NCBI GenBank assembly: GCA_024763185.1 | Contig: JANTFY010000023.1 | Coordinates: 1-16,517, forward strand | DNA: 16,517 nucleotides | Source: Gammaproteobacteria bacterium | GTDB taxonomy: Bacteria; Pseudomonadota; Gammaproteobacteria; GCA-001735895 | Direction of reading: 5' to 3' | Part shown: positions 15,789 to 16,517 of the stretch, piece after piece | How positions within the stretch are numbered: position 1 is the stretch's first letter | How the letters are laid out: each line of letters starts with the position of its first letter | The notes under the pieces: model-generated | Database searches by the model: none | Told to the model about the DNA's origin: nothing | Seen by the model: only the letters and a program-made list of their open reading frames with translations | Translations under genes and position numbers: made by a program

Positions 15789-16493
15789 TTAACGCTTGTT
15801 TTCATCGCTGTCTGCTACGACCAGTACCTCTTCCAGTTTTAATCCGGTCAGATTATGCACAGCGCGCCACAGGAAATAGAAGATGGCCATCATCATCAGC
15901 ATCGATGGGATCGCGATGACCGGGTAGCTGATGAGGGTCAAGCGACCCAGCTCCTCGTTAAACATGGCGCTACCGCTCGGACTGGTGACGATCCAGGTAG
16001 CCAGCAGGTAATTCATCACCGCGGAAAAGAAAAATGTACCGCTTATAAAATAGGTGGCGTTGAACAGGCGGGTTTCAAATGTCCTGGTGTGCCCACGTTC
16101 ATTTAAAATCTGCGAAATCTTTTCGGTATTCAGTATGGCCGGGTTGAACAGTAAATTTTTAATCAGCGGATAGCGCAGTTGCGCAGAGATCATCAGAGCA
16201 ATGCCCAGCACAGCGGGAATCGCCGCTTCCTTGACCGCGAGCCATTCGCTATCAAGCTGCAACAGGCCAATTCCCCCGGTCAGCAGTACACTGATCAGAC
16301 CCAGTAGGGCGATGTAGTTTTTCACCCGGTAACGGATCAGTTCATACAGGCCGAGGCCAATCGGGAAAGCCAGTGCAACCACCAGGGCCAGGGTTGCACC
16401 CAGGTTTTCATCATCACTGAGCTTCATCAAAATGAGTGACGGAATAACGATACTGACTAACAGGTCGACAAGGGGACGTGGTTTTCGAGACAT
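15789..16493 (-). CDS. VC0807-like multi-pass membrane protein of unknown function
   Basis: A 234-residue hydrophobic protein with about six membrane segments: after MSRKPRPLVDLLVSIVIPSLILMK come alternating hydrophobic stretches and short basic loops (ELIRYRVKNY, AQLRYPLIKN), then a polar region with LNERGHTRTFETRLFNATYF and two further segments. The pattern resembles the VC0807 family, which has no established function that I know of. A transporter-like or septation-like membrane role is possible but unsupported. The ATG has only a weak GGA-type ribosome site. It is convergent with the CNNM gene, and neither gene has a visible terminator between them. Confidence 0.75.
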   Translation of the reverse strand: MSRKPRPLVDLLVSIVIPSLILMKLSDDENLGATLALVVALAFPIGLGLYELIRYRVKNYIALLGLISVLLTGGIGLLQLDSEWLAVKEAAIPAVLGIALMISAQLRYPLIKNLLFNPAILNTEKISQILNERGHTRTFETRLFNATYFISGTFFFSAVMNYLLATWIVTSPSGSAMFNEELGRLTLISYPVIAIPSMLMMMAIFYFLWRAVHNLTGLKLEEVLVVADSDENKR

Positions 16494-16517
16494 ACAATAT
16501 TTCCGCTAAATGGGTTT

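Overview
The window looks like chromosomal DNA from a free-living Gammaproteobacterium, probably marine or brackish. This rests on gene content (a Feo system with a FeoC-like gene, ProXWV, a VC2487-like glycosyltransferase, a VC0807-like membrane protein), Fur-box style and moderate GC. No rRNA, tRNA, CRISPR array, transposase, integrase or phage gene was seen, and base and codon use look even throughout. It reads as ordinary chromosome rather than an island.

Layout. (1) 1-2740, minus strand: feoA-feoB-feoC ferrous iron uptake operon, with feoC cut by the window edge. A sigma70-type promoter and a Fur-box-like site lie just upstream of feoA. (2) 2820-6618, minus strand: a tightly coupled unit in which a major-facilitator/PlsC acyltransferase fusion overlaps (ATGA) an ABC ATPase, followed by its ABC-2 permease. 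It looks like a membrane-lipid or envelope export module of unknown substrate. (3) 6680-10443, minus strand: a betaine/quaternary amine uptake operon in the order proX-proW-proV, followed by an FMN-dependent PPOX-fold protein. A strong intrinsic terminator sits between proX and proW and may set subunit stoichiometry. (4) 10444-10601: a divergent control region with two symmetric or repeated elements. (5) 10602-11714, plus strand: alanine dehydrogenase. (6) 11873-14302, plus strand: a YfcE-like metallophosphoesterase, then a PAP2-family membrane phosphatase and an MJ1255/VC2487-family glycosyltransferase 6 bases apart, suggesting envelope lipid or glycan work. (7) 14303-14725: a 423-base stretch without a recognisable gene. 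(8) 14726-15784, plus strand: a CNNM/CBS-domain (HlyC/CorC-like) membrane protein, convergent at 4 bases with (9) a VC0807-like multi-pass membrane protein on the minus strand, 15789-16493.

How it fits together: iron import, compatible-solute import, alanine/pyruvate interconversion and several envelope functions are side by side. No single new multi-gene system is proven here. The best candidates for a second look are the MFS-PlsC/ABC-2 unit, the phosphatase-glycosyltransferase pair, the terminator inside proXWV and the operator-like symmetries between proX and ald. All functional names come from recognised motifs and family resemblance read by eye; no database search was run.
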